NCBI GenBank assembly: GCA_963727415.1 | Contig: CAVSGF010000001.1 | Span: forward strand, 372,001-436,000 | Length of the DNA stretch: 64,000 nt | Origin: DASQPR01 sp963727415 | GTDB lineage: Bacteria; Actinomycetota; Actinomycetes; Mycobacteriales; Micromonosporaceae | Direction of reading: 5' to 3' | In this document: positions 26,789 to 35,481 of the stretch, in pieces | How the letters are laid out: each line of letters begins with the position of its first letter | How positions within the stretch are numbered: the stretch's first letter is position 1 | Notes under the pieces: model-generated | The model's input: the letters and a program-made list of their open reading frames with translations, nothing else | Told to the model about the DNA's origin: nothing | Databases searched by the model: none | Program-made: the position numbers and the translations under genes

Positions 26789-27901
26789 GTGACGGAGCAG
26801 CGTGATCAGCGGAGGATCGCCCGGGCCCGAGCCCTGCTGCGGGTCTCCCGCATCCGTGGCAACGGCGCCCAGCCACCTAGCTTGCGTCAGCCAGGCGGGC
26901 GGCGCGCGATCGTCGACTGCGCCGTCTACGTCGACGGCAGTCGGGTCGAACCGGCGGCCGATCTGGCCGAGACACTGGCGCTTGCCCGCCGCGACCGAGG
27001 GTTTGTCTGGCTGGGTCTGCACGAGCCCGACGAAGCCGAGATGGCGCACGTAGGCGAGGTGTTCGACCTGCACGAGCTGCCACTGGAAGACGCCATCAAG
27101 GGGTACCAGCGACCCAAGATCGAGCGGTACGGGGCAATGACGTTCGCGGCCCTTCGTACGGTCCGGTACGTCGAGCACTCGGAGCTGACCGAGGATTCGG
27201 AGATCGTCGAGACCGGGCACGTCATGCTGTTCGTCGGGCGCGACTTCGTCGTCACGGTACGGAAGGGGCAGCCGACCGACCTGTCACCGGTACGGCATAA
27301 CCTGGAAGGCCGGCCGGAGATGCTGTCCGAGGGCCCCTGGGCGGTCGCGCACGCCATCTACGACCGAGTGGTGGACACCTACCTGGACACCGCCGAGCAG
27401 GTCGAGTTCGACATCGACCAGCTCGAAGACATGGTGTTCTCCCGGGAGAGCAAGGGCACTCACCGGGTCCAGCGGATCTACCAGCTCAAGCGGGAACTGG
27501 TCGAATTCAAGCGGGCGGTGCTGCCGCTGCAGCGCCCGCTGCACGAGCTGTCCAGCGGCGCCCTGCCCGACGTACCGGCGGAGTTGCGGCGCTACTTCCG
27601 TGACGTCAACGATCATCTCAGCCGGACCGTTGAGCAGATCGTCTCCTTCGACGATCTGCTCAACTCGATTCTCCAGGCCCGGCTGGCGCAGGTCTCCGTG
27701 GACCAGAACGACGACATGCGAAAGATCGCGGCGTGGGCCGGTATCGCGGCAATCTGGACCGCGGCCGCCGGCATCTACGGCATGAACTTCGACTTCATGC
27801 CCGAACTGCGTTGGCGGTACGGATACCCGGGCGTGATGTTGCTCTGCCTGATCAGCTCAGTCGTGCTGTACCGCTCGTTCCGGAAGTCCGGCTGGCTCTG
27901 A
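26789..27901 (+). CDS. corA: CorA-type magnesium/divalent cation transporter
   Basis: 370 residues from GTG 26789, with GGGG about 8 bases before; starts at 26786 or 26723 are possible. The signature YGMNFDFMPEL ends the first of two C-terminal membrane segments (IAAIWTAAAGIYGMN; VMLLCLISSVVLYRSF). The long cytosolic N-terminal domain with VWLGLHEPDEAEM and the stalk helix (IDQLEDMVFSRESKGTHRVQ) fit the pentameric CorA funnel. Basic sequence (RRIARARALLRVSRIR) leads the protein. Mg2+, Co2+ or Ni2+ uptake is the family role. A converging lipoprotein gene lies beyond a hairpin. Confidence 0.92.
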   Translation: MTEQRDQRRIARARALLRVSRIRGNGAQPPSLRQPGGRRAIVDCAVYVDGSRVEPAADLAETLALARRDRGFVWLGLHEPDEAEMAHVGEVFDLHELPLEDAIKGYQRPKIERYGAMTFAALRTVRYVEHSELTEDSEIVETGHVMLFVGRDFVVTVRKGQPTDLSPVRHNLEGRPEMLSEGPWAVAHAIYDRVVDTYLDTAEQVEFDIDQLEDMVFSRESKGTHRVQRIYQLKRELVEFKRAVLPLQRPLHELSSGALPDVPAELRRYFRDVNDHLSRTVEQIVSFDDLLNSILQARLAQVSVDQNDDMRKIAAWAGIAAIWTAAAGIYGMNFDFMPELRWRYGYPGVMLLCLISSVVLYRSFRKSGWL

Positions 27902-27902
27902 T

Positions 27903-27949
27903 TAGCGCTCTTCCGCCGGCCTCAGTGCAGGCCCGGCAGCGGAGCGCTA
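27903..27949. terminator. Shared hairpin between convergent corA and DUF4232 genes
   Basis: Imperfect stem with perfect 8-bp outer arms (tagcgctc 27903-27910 / gagcgcta 27942-27949) and GC-rich inner arms. It starts two bases after corA and can serve both convergent genes. Confidence 0.55.
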
Positions 27950-27960
27950 CCTCCTTGATG

Positions 27961-28000
27961 AACCAGTCACTTGGTAAACCAGTCACTTGGTGAACCAGTT
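27961..28000. repeat. 16-bp tandem repeat across a stop codon (2.5 copies)
   Basis: Units aaccagtcacttggt(a/g) at 27961 and 27977 plus a half copy at 27993. The unit carries the C-terminal codons and TGA stop (27983-27985) of the DUF4232 lipoprotein. Confidence 0.9.
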
Positions 28001-28543
28001 CGAGACATAAATGTCGGAGCAGGTGCCGGACAGGCGCAGACCCGGCACGGCAACCGTGTATCCCGCTCCAACCAGCACGAAGTCGGTGAGGGTACGCGCG
28101 CCGACGCCGCCGTTGCACGCCATCCCGAGCCCGACCCGGACGTCGGCCGCCTGGCCGGGACGGATTATTGCCGGCGAAGTGCCGGATGGGCCTCCATCCG
28201 GAGTGGTCGGAGCCATGGCCGAGCCGGTCCGGATAGCTGGGCTACCCGCAAGCTCGCACGTCCGATGGCCGATATTGCGTACCGAGATCAGCGCCGCGTC
28301 TCGCTGGCTCATGCCCAACTGCGTCGAGACAATAGTGCCGCGAGCGGCGAGATCGGCAGCGGTGCACCGGACGACCGAACTCTGCGGCGAATCCGAGGGT
28401 GAGGCAGACAGCTGACGGCCGGCGCCGATCGCCGCGGCGGATGACGGGGATGCGGCGCCGGAACTCGATGCCGGACCGGCACATCCGGCCAGGCCGGCAC
28501 CGATCACGGCGGCGGCCAGGCAGCATTGCACTTTACGAGTCAT
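27983..28543 (-). CDS. DUF4232 lipoprotein
   Basis: 186 residues. A signal peptide with lipobox (VIGAGLAGC, Cys21) marks a membrane-anchored exported lipoprotein. A Ser/Ala-rich linker follows, then the DUF4232 domain with four Cys (VRCTAADL; HRTCELAGSPAIR; GMACNGG; LSGTCSDIYV), probably forming two disulfides. DUF4232 proteins are common in actinobacteria and of unknown role. The final residues NWFTK and the stop are inside a 16-bp tandem repeat. Confidence 0.85.
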   Translation of the reverse strand: MTRKVQCCLAAAVIGAGLAGCAGPASSSGAASPSSAAAIGAGRQLSASPSDSPQSSVVRCTAADLAARGTIVSTQLGMSQRDAALISVRNIGHRTCELAGSPAIRTGSAMAPTTPDGGPSGTSPAIIRPGQAADVRVGLGMACNGGVGARTLTDFVLVGAGYTVAVPGLRLSGTCSDIYVSNWFTK

Positions 28544-28608
28544 GACCTTATGGACGCTCGCCCGGCCGGCAATGGTTGCCGTGAACCCGACGCCGAACGT
28601 GTTGCTCC

Positions 28609-28692
28609 ATCAAGTGCGTGATCTCGTGCAAGATCTCGTGCAGCTGACGTCGCCATAGCGCGCCCAACGCTCAAGATCGTGCACTTGATCAT
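28609..28692. repeat. Inverted pair of interspersed repeats (copies B and C)
   Basis: Copy C (28669-28692) matches copy A at 6062 at 22 of 24 bases. Copy B (28609-28644) is its imperfect inverse, with an internal duplication of gatctcgtgca. Together they can fold into a stem of about 16-18 bp. They lie downstream of the membrane-protein gene on the minus strand. Confidence 0.6.
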
Positions 28693-28718
28693 GGGAACGG
28701 CGGCGGGCGGTCGCACAA

Positions 28719-28751
28719 CGAGGAGCCGGGCGCCATCCGCCCGGCTCCTCG
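28719..28751 (-). terminator. Perfect 14-bp hairpin after membrane-protein gene
   Basis: Arms 28719-28732 and 28738-28751 (cgaggagccgggcg and its complement) with a 5-base loop, 15 bases after the stop at 28767. No T-run, as is common for actinobacterial terminators. Confidence 0.75.
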
Positions 28752-28766
28752 CGTTGACACCAACGG

Positions 28767-29657
28767 CTATTTGCCGCCCCGGCCGACCGAGTCGGCACTC
28801 CTCGATGCCGCCTCGTTCATCTTGTCCTTGGCTTTGTCGCCGAAGTGGTTCGCGCCCTCGTTGAGGTGCTCACCGCCCTTGCGGGCGCTGCCGCGCGCCT
28901 CTTCGGCCATGCCGCCGGCCGACTGCTTGGCCGATTCAGCCAGGTCGCCGACAGGATGATCCTCGGTGGCCTTGTGGATCTTGTGGCGTACCGAATCGTA
29001 GGACTTCTGGGCCTGACCCTTGGTCCAGCCGGCGGCCTTCTTGATCGTTCCCGACTCACCCATCTCGCGCGCCGATGACGACAGTGAGGTGGTCGCCGTC
29101 GACGACGAGTCGAGCAGGTCCTTGGCGTCCGAGTGAAGCTGCGATGGCTCGTACTCGGACCACTTGACCCGGTTACGCCGCCGGGCCGCGAGCGCTCCGG
29201 CGGCGCCGACCGCGGCACCTGTCGCGACGAGCGCGACGACCGTCCCGGAGACATGCCTTTCTGGGCTCGTCTTCTCGACCACCTTGCGTACCCTCTTCGT
29301 CCCGTTGCCGGTCATCCCGTTCCCACTGAACCCGCTGCTCCTGGCTTCGAGCCTGCCGGCCCGTAGCGCGCCGACCCGGGCGGCCTGCATCAGCGGTGCG
29401 AACGCCGCCGCCGTGGCGTCCCAGCTCGTGGAAGCCGCGTTGGTTACCTTGCCGGACTTCGGCGACATCCAGTCACGGGCCACCACCATCCGGTCCTTCG
29501 CCTTGCCGTAATTGGGCCCCACGGTGGCTCCTAGCCCTTCGGCCGCGTGCATCGCAGCCTGCCGGGCGTGATCCATGCTCTCGCCGAATTCGGACCGCAC
29601 CAGCTCCCGGCGAGTCTTTGCGTGACGCCGTCCAAACACGTTGCCCCCACCTCCCAT
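28767..29657 (-). CDS. Conserved hypothetical protein with one membrane segment and LEA/CsbD-like tail
   Basis: 296 residues from ATG 29657 (MGGGGNVFGRRHAKTRRELV); longer versions overlap the cyclophilin promoter region and look non-coding. It has a charged helical N-terminal half (HARQAAMHAAEGLGATVGPN, VVARDWMSPKSGKV), one membrane segment (GTVVALVATGAAVGAAGALA) followed by RRRNRVKW, then a Ser-, Ala- and Lys-rich tail with repeated short helices (AKQSAGGMAEEARGSARKGG, FGDKAKDKMNEAASRS) that recall stress-linked CsbD/LEA-like proteins. Architecture is common in Micromonospora-type genomes. Function unknown; membrane tethering under desiccation or osmotic stress is speculation. Confidence 0.75.
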   Translation of the reverse strand: MGGGGNVFGRRHAKTRRELVRSEFGESMDHARQAAMHAAEGLGATVGPNYGKAKDRMVVARDWMSPKSGKVTNAASTSWDATAAAFAPLMQAARVGALRAGRLEARSSGFSGNGMTGNGTKRVRKVVEKTSPERHVSGTVVALVATGAAVGAAGALAARRRNRVKWSEYEPSQLHSDAKDLLDSSSTATTSLSSSAREMGESGTIKKAAGWTKGQAQKSYDSVRHKIHKATEDHPVGDLAESAKQSAGGMAEEARGSARKGGEHLNEGANHFGDKAKDKMNEAASRSADSVGRGGK

Positions 29658-29952
29658 AGATCCCACCGCAGTCGATGACGAGTCGGCATGGCAGCCCGTA
29701 CTGCCCCACGTATTCGCAGGCGGCGGGTGGTGCTCCCCACACATCCTGCCCCTAAAGACCGGCTCGTAGGGCAAGAACGGACAGATGGCAAGATTGCCTA
29801 CAGAAAAGAACGTGGCGATGCTCGGACGGCGCCGGCCGTCCCGGGCCGGACCGCCCAAAGGGGCGACCGGTGCGGGTTGGCGGCGACCGGCCGTACATCA
29901 TGCCGGAGCCCCGGAACATCGCACGTCAGGCTGCGACAGACAAGGAGCCACC

Positions 29953-30483
29953 GTGGCCGAGAAGACATACGCAACGCTGATCACCAACGCGGGCCCCATC
30001 CGGCTCGAGTTGTTCAGCAACCATGCGCCGAAGACGGTACGCAACTTCGTAGAACTCGCAGAAGGGTCGCGACCGTACACCGACCCGCGAACCGGATCCG
30101 CCGGGTCCGGCCCGTACTACGACGGCACCATCTTCCACCGGGTGATCAGCGGATTCATGATCCAGGGCGGCGACCCGACCGGTACCGGACGGGGCGGCCC
30201 CGGCTACAAGTTCGACGACGAGTTCCACCCGGAGCTGCAGTTCGACCGCCCGTACCTGCTGGCGATGGCCAACGCCGGGCCGAAGACCAACGGATCACAG
30301 TTCTTCATCACGGTAGGACCGACGCCACACCTGAACATGCGGCACACCATCTTCGGCGAGGTCTCGGGCGACGAATCGCGCAAGGTTGTCGATGCCATCG
30401 CTGGCACCCGGACCGGTGCCGGTGACCGTCCGGTCAACGACGTCGTGATCGAGAGGGTGGAAATCGAGCGGATCGCCGGTTAA
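29953..30483 (+). CDS. Cyclophilin-type peptidyl-prolyl isomerase
   Basis: 176 residues from GTG 29953, with AAGGAG six bases before. The cyclophilin core is intact: TIFHRVISGFMIQGGDPTG (catalytic Arg in FHRV and the FMIQGGD motif), YLLAMANAGPKTNGSQFFIT, and HTIFGEV. No signal peptide, so a cytoplasmic PpiA/PpiB-type foldase. The rhomboid gene starts 33 bases on in the same direction; this pair (cyclophilin-rhomboid) is a recurrent actinobacterial neighbourhood. Confidence 0.93.
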   Translation: MAEKTYATLITNAGPIRLELFSNHAPKTVRNFVELAEGSRPYTDPRTGSAGSGPYYDGTIFHRVISGFMIQGGDPTGTGRGGPGYKFDDEFHPELQFDRPYLLAMANAGPKTNGSQFFITVGPTPHLNMRHTIFGEVSGDESRKVVDAIAGTRTGAGDRPVNDVVIERVEIERIAG

Positions 30484-30516
30484 GCGAGTTGACCGTTTCG
30501 AGCTAGCCTTTGCTCC

Positions 30517-31455
30517 ATGACTCAGGTTCCGCCGCCGCCGGTTAGTGCACCGGTTTGCTACCGGCATCCGACGCGCGAAACCTACGTTAGGTGCACGCGG
30601 TGTGACCGGCCGATCTGCCCGAGCTGCATGAACGCGGCAGCGGTCGGTCACCAGTGCCCCGAGTGCGTCGCGGAAGGACGCAAGACACAGCGGCCGGTCC
30701 GCACCGCGTTCGGCGGCAGCACCCTCGGCGCCCACGGGTATGTGACGATCAGCCTCATCGCCATCAACACCGCGATGTTGCTGGTGTCGATGCTTTCCGC
30801 CTCGTCCCTCGGGCATGCCCTGGGCGGCGGCGGTCTCGGCGGGATCCTGGGTGGCGATACACCGCTGATGGAAAGGCTCAGCGTGTACGGCCAGGACCTG
30901 TACCAGAATCAGCAGACCGGACAGGTATTCGGAGTGGCCGCCGGCATCTCCAACGGCGAGTACTACCGGCTCCTGACCGCGATGTTCATGCACTTCGGGC
31001 TGCTCCACTTGGGCGTGAACATGTGGGCCCTATGGGTGCTTGGCCGGCCGCTGGAGGCGCTGTTCGGCCCGGTCCGGTTCCTGGCCGTCTACCTTGTCTG
31101 CGGCCTTGGCGGCAGCGTCGCGTCCTACATCTTCGCCCCCGCGGTGCACAGCGCCGGCGCGTCCACGGCCATCTTCGGCCTGTTCGGCGTGTTCTTCTTC
31201 GTGTTACGCAAACTCGAACGAAGCGTGGCGCCGCTGATCCCGATCCTGGTTATCAACCTGGTCATCACGTTCGGGGTACCCGGGATCTCGATATCCGGTC
31301 ACCTCGGCGGACTGATCACCGGTGCGGTCGTCGGCGCCGGAATGGCGTACGCCCCCAAAGCCCGCCGGTCACAGGTGCAGACGGCGGTGATCCTTGCGGC
31401 GTTCGTCCTGATCGGTCTCGCCACGGTCGCCCAGACCGCACGGCTCAACGGTTGA
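30517..31455 (+). CDS. Rhomboid-family intramembrane serine protease
   Basis: 312 residues. The catalytic dyad is Ser216 in GASTAIFGLFG and His262 in SGHLGGLITG; the oxyanion-type segment HLGVNMWALW (His164, Asn168) is also present. Six or seven membrane helices can be counted. The N-terminal 60 residues carry a treble-clef-like Cys/His domain (CYRHPTRETYVRCTRCDRPI, CPSC, HQCPEC), typical of actinobacterial rhomboids. Substrate unknown. The end overlaps the converging PH-domain gene by 11 bases. Confidence 0.92.
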   Translation: MTQVPPPPVSAPVCYRHPTRETYVRCTRCDRPICPSCMNAAAVGHQCPECVAEGRKTQRPVRTAFGGSTLGAHGYVTISLIAINTAMLLVSMLSASSLGHALGGGGLGGILGGDTPLMERLSVYGQDLYQNQQTGQVFGVAAGISNGEYYRLLTAMFMHFGLLHLGVNMWALWVLGRPLEALFGPVRFLAVYLVCGLGGSVASYIFAPAVHSAGASTAIFGLFGVFFFVLRKLERSVAPLIPILVINLVITFGVPGISISGHLGGLITGAVVGAGMAYAPKARRSQVQTAVILAAFVLIGLATVAQTARLNG

Positions 31456-31873
31456 CGTCGGGCCGGATCTCCTCGATGACCTTGAGTACGTCATCGGGAT
31501 CAGCGCCAAGGTCGTAGCGGCTGAAGAAGTACAGCGACTCACCGGCGTCCACTTCCAGGAACGCCGAGCGCGCTCCGAACCTGGTGCGGCTGTCGACGCG
31601 TACTCGCTCAAGATCTGGCCAGGACAGCCGACGGCGACCGGCGTACCCGGTCGCGACGGTCAGGCCACCGGAATCGGCCGCGAGCCGGACCGGCGCGATC
31701 AGGTCACGGAGCCCGAACGCGAACAGGCCGACGGCCGCCGCGACGCCCAGCGCCCACGCCAGTTTGTGACCGGTCACGGTCAGTGGCAGCACCAGGAATC
31801 CGGCTGCCGCGGCGAATTTGACGACAGTGACGCGCCACTCGGCGCGCCACTCGACCGATGTCTGCACGTGCAT
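31445..31873 (-). CDS. PH-domain membrane protein
   Basis: 142 residues from ATG 31873. Two hydrophobic helices (TVVKFAAAAGFLVLPLTVTG; LAWALGVAAAVGLFAFGL) are followed by a bacterial PH-like domain: GLTVATGYAGRRRLSWPDLE, RVRVDSRTRFGARSAFLEVD, DLGADPDDVLKVIEEIR. This two-helix plus bPH layout is a common small actinobacterial protein of unknown role. It converges with the rhomboid gene. Confidence 0.75.
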   Translation of the reverse strand: MHVQTSVEWRAEWRVTVVKFAAAAGFLVLPLTVTGHKLAWALGVAAAVGLFAFGLRDLIAPVRLAADSGGLTVATGYAGRRRLSWPDLERVRVDSRTRFGARSAFLEVDAGESLYFFSRYDLGADPDDVLKVIEEIRPDVNR

Positions 31874-31905
31874 AGTCTCGCAGGCTGATCGATCCTGGCG
31901 GGCGC

Positions 31906-32358
31906 TCAGTCCCGCAGGATGCGGCCTTGGGCGTCGGTACCACCGTTGATCAGGATCAGGATCCCGTCGATTATCGACCAGATGTGGCCGATGCCGCATG
32001 TGAACAGGGTGACGAGGAGTTGCCAGACGGCAGTCCTGTTGTCACCGATATAGAACCGCCCGATGCCGAACGGCAGCAACAACTGGAGGATCCCGGCCAC
32101 GATCTTGCTCTTGTCCGACAGCGGGCGTCCGTAGGGGTCAAGAGCCGGATACCCGGCGTACGCCGTACCAGGTGTGACCGGAGCGGCGTAGCCGGGCGGG
32201 GGTGCGTAACCCGGCGGGGGCACCGTGCCGGGCGGGGGTGGCGGATAGCCCCCCGGTGGCGGATAACCGCCGGGCAGGGGAACGGTCGGCGGCACCGCAC
32301 CAGGCTCGCCCGCGGGGTTTGGCGTGGTGGGCTCATTTGAAGGGCTGGTCACCTTCAT
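31906..32358 (-). CDS. TM2-domain protein with Pro/Tyr/Gly-rich tail
   Basis: 150 residues from ATG 32358; ATG 32379 is an alternative. Residues 1-75 are a low-complexity tail of GGYPPP and APPPGYA repeats. The TM2 domain follows: SKIVAGILQLLLPFGIGRFY then GDNRTAVWQLLVTLFTCGIG and HIWSIIDGILILI, two membrane helices with the DxxR-type turn. Function of bacterial TM2 proteins is unknown. Confidence 0.85.
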   Translation of the reverse strand: MKVTSPSNEPTTPNPAGEPGAVPPTVPLPGGYPPPGGYPPPPPGTVPPPGYAPPPGYAAPVTPGTAYAGYPALDPYGRPLSDKSKIVAGILQLLLPFGIGRFYIGDNRTAVWQLLVTLFTCGIGHIWSIIDGILILINGGTDAQGRILRD

Positions 32359-32438
32359 GAATGTACGGTGGGCGCACATCTTCTCGACAGCCGGATGCGA
32401 GGTAGCATTCGACTGAGCGCTGCTACCGAGGAGTAACC

Positions 32439-33599
32439 ATGCGAGACGCGGTCATCGTCGCTGCTGCCCGTACCCCCATCGGCCGACGCGGCGGCGGGTT
32501 GTCCGGCATTCACCCGGTAGACCTCGCAGCGCACCTGCTCGCCGAGTTCGCCGACCGATCAGCCATCGAGCCGACGTGGGTCGACGACGTGGTGTGGGGT
32601 TGCGTTTCGCAGGTCGGTGAGCAGGCGTGGAACGTCGGCCGCAACGCGGTGCTGGGGGCCGGCTGGCCGGAGTCAATACCGGGTACCACGTTGGATCGCC
32701 AGTGCGGGTCCAGCCAGCAGGCGGTTCACTTCGCCGCCGCCGCGGTCATCGCCGGACAGAGTGATTTCGTCATCGCCGGCGGGGTCGAGTCGATGTCGCG
32801 CGTGGCCATGGGCGCCAGCGCAACCGTTTCCGGGCGCCCGTATGGCGACGCGGTACGGGAGCGATACCGCGGCGCCGAGGGTTTTGCCGCGGACGACCTG
32901 GTTCCGTTCAGCCAGGGTGTCGGCGCCGAGATGATGGCCGTACGGTGGGGCTTCTCGCGGTCACAGCTCGACGAGTTCGCACTGGCCAGCCACCAGAAGG
33001 CAGCGGCGGCAACGGATGCGGGCGAGTTCGAGTCGGAGATCATCGCGATCGGCGACGTCAAGGCCGACGAAGGCATCCGGCGCGACACCACATTGGAAAA
33101 GTTGGCCGGGCTCAAGACTCCGTTCAAAGAGGACGGTGTGGTTACGGCTGGGTCGTCCTCGCAGATCTCGGACGGTGCGGCGGCTCTGGCGATCACCACG
33201 TCGGACTGGGCCGCGGCGCACGGTCTCCGGCCACTGGCACGCATTCACACCGCGGTGGTCACGGCCGACGATCCGGTCATCATGCTGACGGCTCCGATAC
33301 CCGCCACCGAACTGGCTCTGCGCCGAAGTGGGATGTCCCTCGACGAAATCGGGGTCTACGAGGTAAACGAGGCGTTCGCACCGGTACCGCTGGCGTGGCT
33401 GGTGGAGACCGGCGCCAAGGCGGATCGGATGAACGGCCGCGGTGGAGCGATCGCGCTCGGCCACCCGCTCGGCGGGTCCGGCGCTCGCATCATGACGACG
33501 CTCCTCGCTCGCATGCGCGACAGCGGTTCACGGTTCGGGCTGCAGACCATGTGCGAGGGCGGCGGCATGGCCAACGCGACCATCCTGGAACTGCTCTGA
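32439..33599 (+). CDS. Thiolase (acetyl-CoA acetyltransferase family)
   Basis: 386 residues. It condenses or cleaves acyl-CoA. All catalytic residues are present: nucleophile Cys89 in LDRQCGSSQQAVHF, His342 in GAIALGHPLGGSGAR, and Cys372 in QTMCEGGGMANA. The NEAF segment reads VNEAFAPVPLAW. GAGGAG precedes the ATG by six bases. There is no neighbouring beta-oxidation gene, so degradative versus biosynthetic direction is open. It converges with the DUF2332 gene across 17 bases. Confidence 0.93.
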   Translation: MRDAVIVAAARTPIGRRGGGLSGIHPVDLAAHLLAEFADRSAIEPTWVDDVVWGCVSQVGEQAWNVGRNAVLGAGWPESIPGTTLDRQCGSSQQAVHFAAAAVIAGQSDFVIAGGVESMSRVAMGASATVSGRPYGDAVRERYRGAEGFAADDLVPFSQGVGAEMMAVRWGFSRSQLDEFALASHQKAAAATDAGEFESEIIAIGDVKADEGIRRDTTLEKLAGLKTPFKEDGVVTAGSSSQISDGAAALAITTSDWAAAHGLRPLARIHTAVVTADDPVIMLTAPIPATELALRRSGMSLDEIGVYEVNEAFAPVPLAWLVETGAKADRMNGRGGAIALGHPLGGSGARIMTTLLARMRDSGSRFGLQTMCEGGGMANATILELL

Positions 33600-33616
33600 C
33601 CCGCTGCCCCAAACAG

Positions 33617-34606
33617 TCAAGTGGTGAGCCAGTGAATCCAGCCGCCGTGTGGCGCGGCCAGCGCCTTCGGTGAACCGTTAACGGATACCGTCAGCGTGGC
33701 CCTACTGTGCGGTGGCTGGATATTGACCGGGGCTTCGGCGGCATCTCCGAGGCCCGGCGCGACGCCGAGCCCCTCCTGCGAAATCCAATGGCCGTCCATT
33801 GCGAGCATCTTCGTGGCGAACGCTGAACGCACCGGTCGCGGGACGTACACCAGTGTTGACGAGTGCATGACCGCCAGGGTGGCGTCTCTCGGCGCTTCGG
33901 CGATCAGCGCGTCGATATCGTCCAGCAGGTCGCCGGATACGATTCTCGGCGGATCCGTCCGCCCGATCCGTACCGCGGCGCGCAGCCGGTCCAGGCGTGC
34001 CTGGTGCTCGGGCCATACCAGCGTTTCCAGCCACTGCATGTCGGCCTCGCTGGTGACGTCGAGCGGATTCCGATCGAGGCCGGCGCGCCACGCGATCTCG
34101 ACTTGGCCGAGCGCCGGACGAATAGGACCGTCCACTTCGCACTCGATCGTGAGCGCGCTGTCCGGATCGCCAGTGGTGGCGTAGCCGTAGTCGTATCGGT
34201 AACGGTCGCAAAGCAGATTCAAACCCGCCGACGCGCCAACCTCGATCAATGCCAGCGGCTGCGGGAGCGAGGACAGGATCGGAACCACATGGGCGGTACG
34301 CGCCACCTCGTTCGTCTGCGTGTACCTGGCCATCATGGTCTCCACGACAGCGGCGCGATTAGACCGCACCTGTTCGCGGAACTCATCGAACCCGACCGGC
34401 GTACCGGCGACGAAGCGGGTCGCGGCGAACAGCAGGTTCGGCTGCACCTTCGATGCTGGCAGTCCACTAAGGAGGTCAAGAATCTCGGCGTCGCCGGCCA
34501 CGCCGCACGCCAGCTCCTCATACAGCGCGGATGAACCGCGCGCCTCCATCGCCGCGAATCTGCGGTAGAACGACGCGATCTTGCCAGCTGTTTCCCCGTC
34601 TGTCAT
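33617..34606 (-). CDS. DUF2332 family protein
   Basis: 329 residues. It matches DUF2332 throughout: FAAMEARGSSALYEELACGV, LPQPLALIEVGASAGLNLLCD, CEVDGPIRP, RAGLDRNPLDVTSEADMQWL, and the C-terminal GGWIHWL. The GASAGLNLL segment resembles a SAM-binding glycine motif, so a methyltransferase-like fold has been suggested for the family; function is unknown. The ATG at 34606 lies 52 bases after the methyltransferase stop on the same strand. Confidence 0.85.
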   Translation of the reverse strand: MTDGETAGKIASFYRRFAAMEARGSSALYEELACGVAGDAEILDLLSGLPASKVQPNLLFAATRFVAGTPVGFDEFREQVRSNRAAVVETMMARYTQTNEVARTAHVVPILSSLPQPLALIEVGASAGLNLLCDRYRYDYGYATTGDPDSALTIECEVDGPIRPALGQVEIAWRAGLDRNPLDVTSEADMQWLETLVWPEHQARLDRLRAAVRIGRTDPPRIVSGDLLDDIDALIAEAPRDATLAVMHSSTLVYVPRPVRSAFATKMLAMDGHWISQEGLGVAPGLGDAAEAPVNIQPPHSRATLTVSVNGSPKALAAPHGGWIHWLTT

Positions 34607-34658
34607 ATCTGAACGCTGTCGGTCATATCAGCACCCTATGACCGATCGGCCGGTCCGG

Positions 34659-35378
34659 TTAGCCGGTCACCACGTGGGGCGCAACAAGCTGGTAATACGA
34701 CGCGACCGCCGGCTGCCCGGTGTAATTCGGGCCGTCGCGGTCATCGGCGCCGAGATAACGGTACGGGAAGCTGAACACGTCGGCTCCCCGGCGTTTGATC
34801 TGCTTGCGCCTCGGGTCGTACTGGAACCCGGCCCGCCGCAGCACAGTGGCGAGGGAACCGACATCGACCCGCACGCTTGCCACATCGAAGTCCGCCACGA
34901 GAAGGCCGTCATCGGTCAACCAGCCGGCGATCTCGGCCAGCAGCCCAAGCTTGTCCCCCACGTAGTGCAGGCCGTGCACGCAAGTGATCAGGTCGTAGCG
35001 CCGGTCCGCCTGCCACGACGGCAACAGCGCCACCTCGAACCGGGGACGTGGACCGGTCACCGGCTCGAAGTAGTCGACAAGATCTACGCCCGTCAGCGTC
35101 ACCGACGACGGCGTAGCGGCCGCCGCCTCGATCAGCGCCCGGCCGGCACCGCAGCACAAATCCAGCCAGGCAGCGCCTGCGCCTGCACCCGGGGCCGGGG
35201 CCGGGGCCGGGGCCGGGGCCGGGGCCGGGGCCGCGCCGAGGATGGTCACCGGGTTGAAGCCGAGGCAGCGCTCGTAGCTGTTCACGCCGGTCAGACCGCG
35301 CACCCGGTTCATGGCGTTGTTGGCCACCACATCCGAGCACGAGAGTTCCGTGTCGGCCTTCAGCTGGCGGTCGGTCAC
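34659..35378 (-). CDS. Class I SAM-dependent methyltransferase
   Basis: 239 residues. Motif I is WLDLCCGAGRALIEAA, motif II TLTGVDLVDYFEP, motif IV YDLITCVHGLHYVGD, with a conserved tail (VFSFPYRYLGADDRDGPNYT). Just before motif I there is an Ala-Pro run (APAPAPAPAP...GAGAG) encoded by a hexanucleotide microsatellite, which places a flexible, variable-length insert next to the SAM pocket. Substrate unknown. GTG start at 35378. The gene is divergent from the response regulator at 35482. Confidence 0.82.
   Translation of the reverse strand: MTDRQLKADTELSCSDVVANNAMNRVRGLTGVNSYERCLGFNPVTILGAAPAPAPAPAPAPAPGAGAGAAWLDLCCGAGRALIEAAAATPSSVTLTGVDLVDYFEPVTGPRPRFEVALLPSWQADRRYDLITCVHGLHYVGDKLGLLAEIAGWLTDDGLLVADFDVASVRVDVGSLATVLRRAGFQYDPRRKQIKRRGADVFSFPYRYLGADDRDGPNYTGQPAVASYYQLVAPHVVTG
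35191..35232. repeat. (GGGGCC)7 hexanucleotide microsatellite
   Basis: Seven perfect copies of ggggcc lie in frame inside the methyltransferase gene. Each copy adds or removes one Ala-Pro dipeptide without shifting the frame. The tract can form G-quadruplex structures on the plus strand. Confidence 0.95.
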
Positions 35379-35481
35379 CGGGGCAGGGTACAGCCGGGCC
35401 GGGAAGCCGCGATTGTCAGGGAAATGTAAGACCCGGTACGCCGCACTACGGCCGGAAGCCGCCGTCGGCCATCATGGGCGC

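Noticed and set aside
35191..35232. GGGGCC tract as a CRISPR or transposon end
   Set aside because: Units are perfect 6-mers without spacers and are inside an intact gene.
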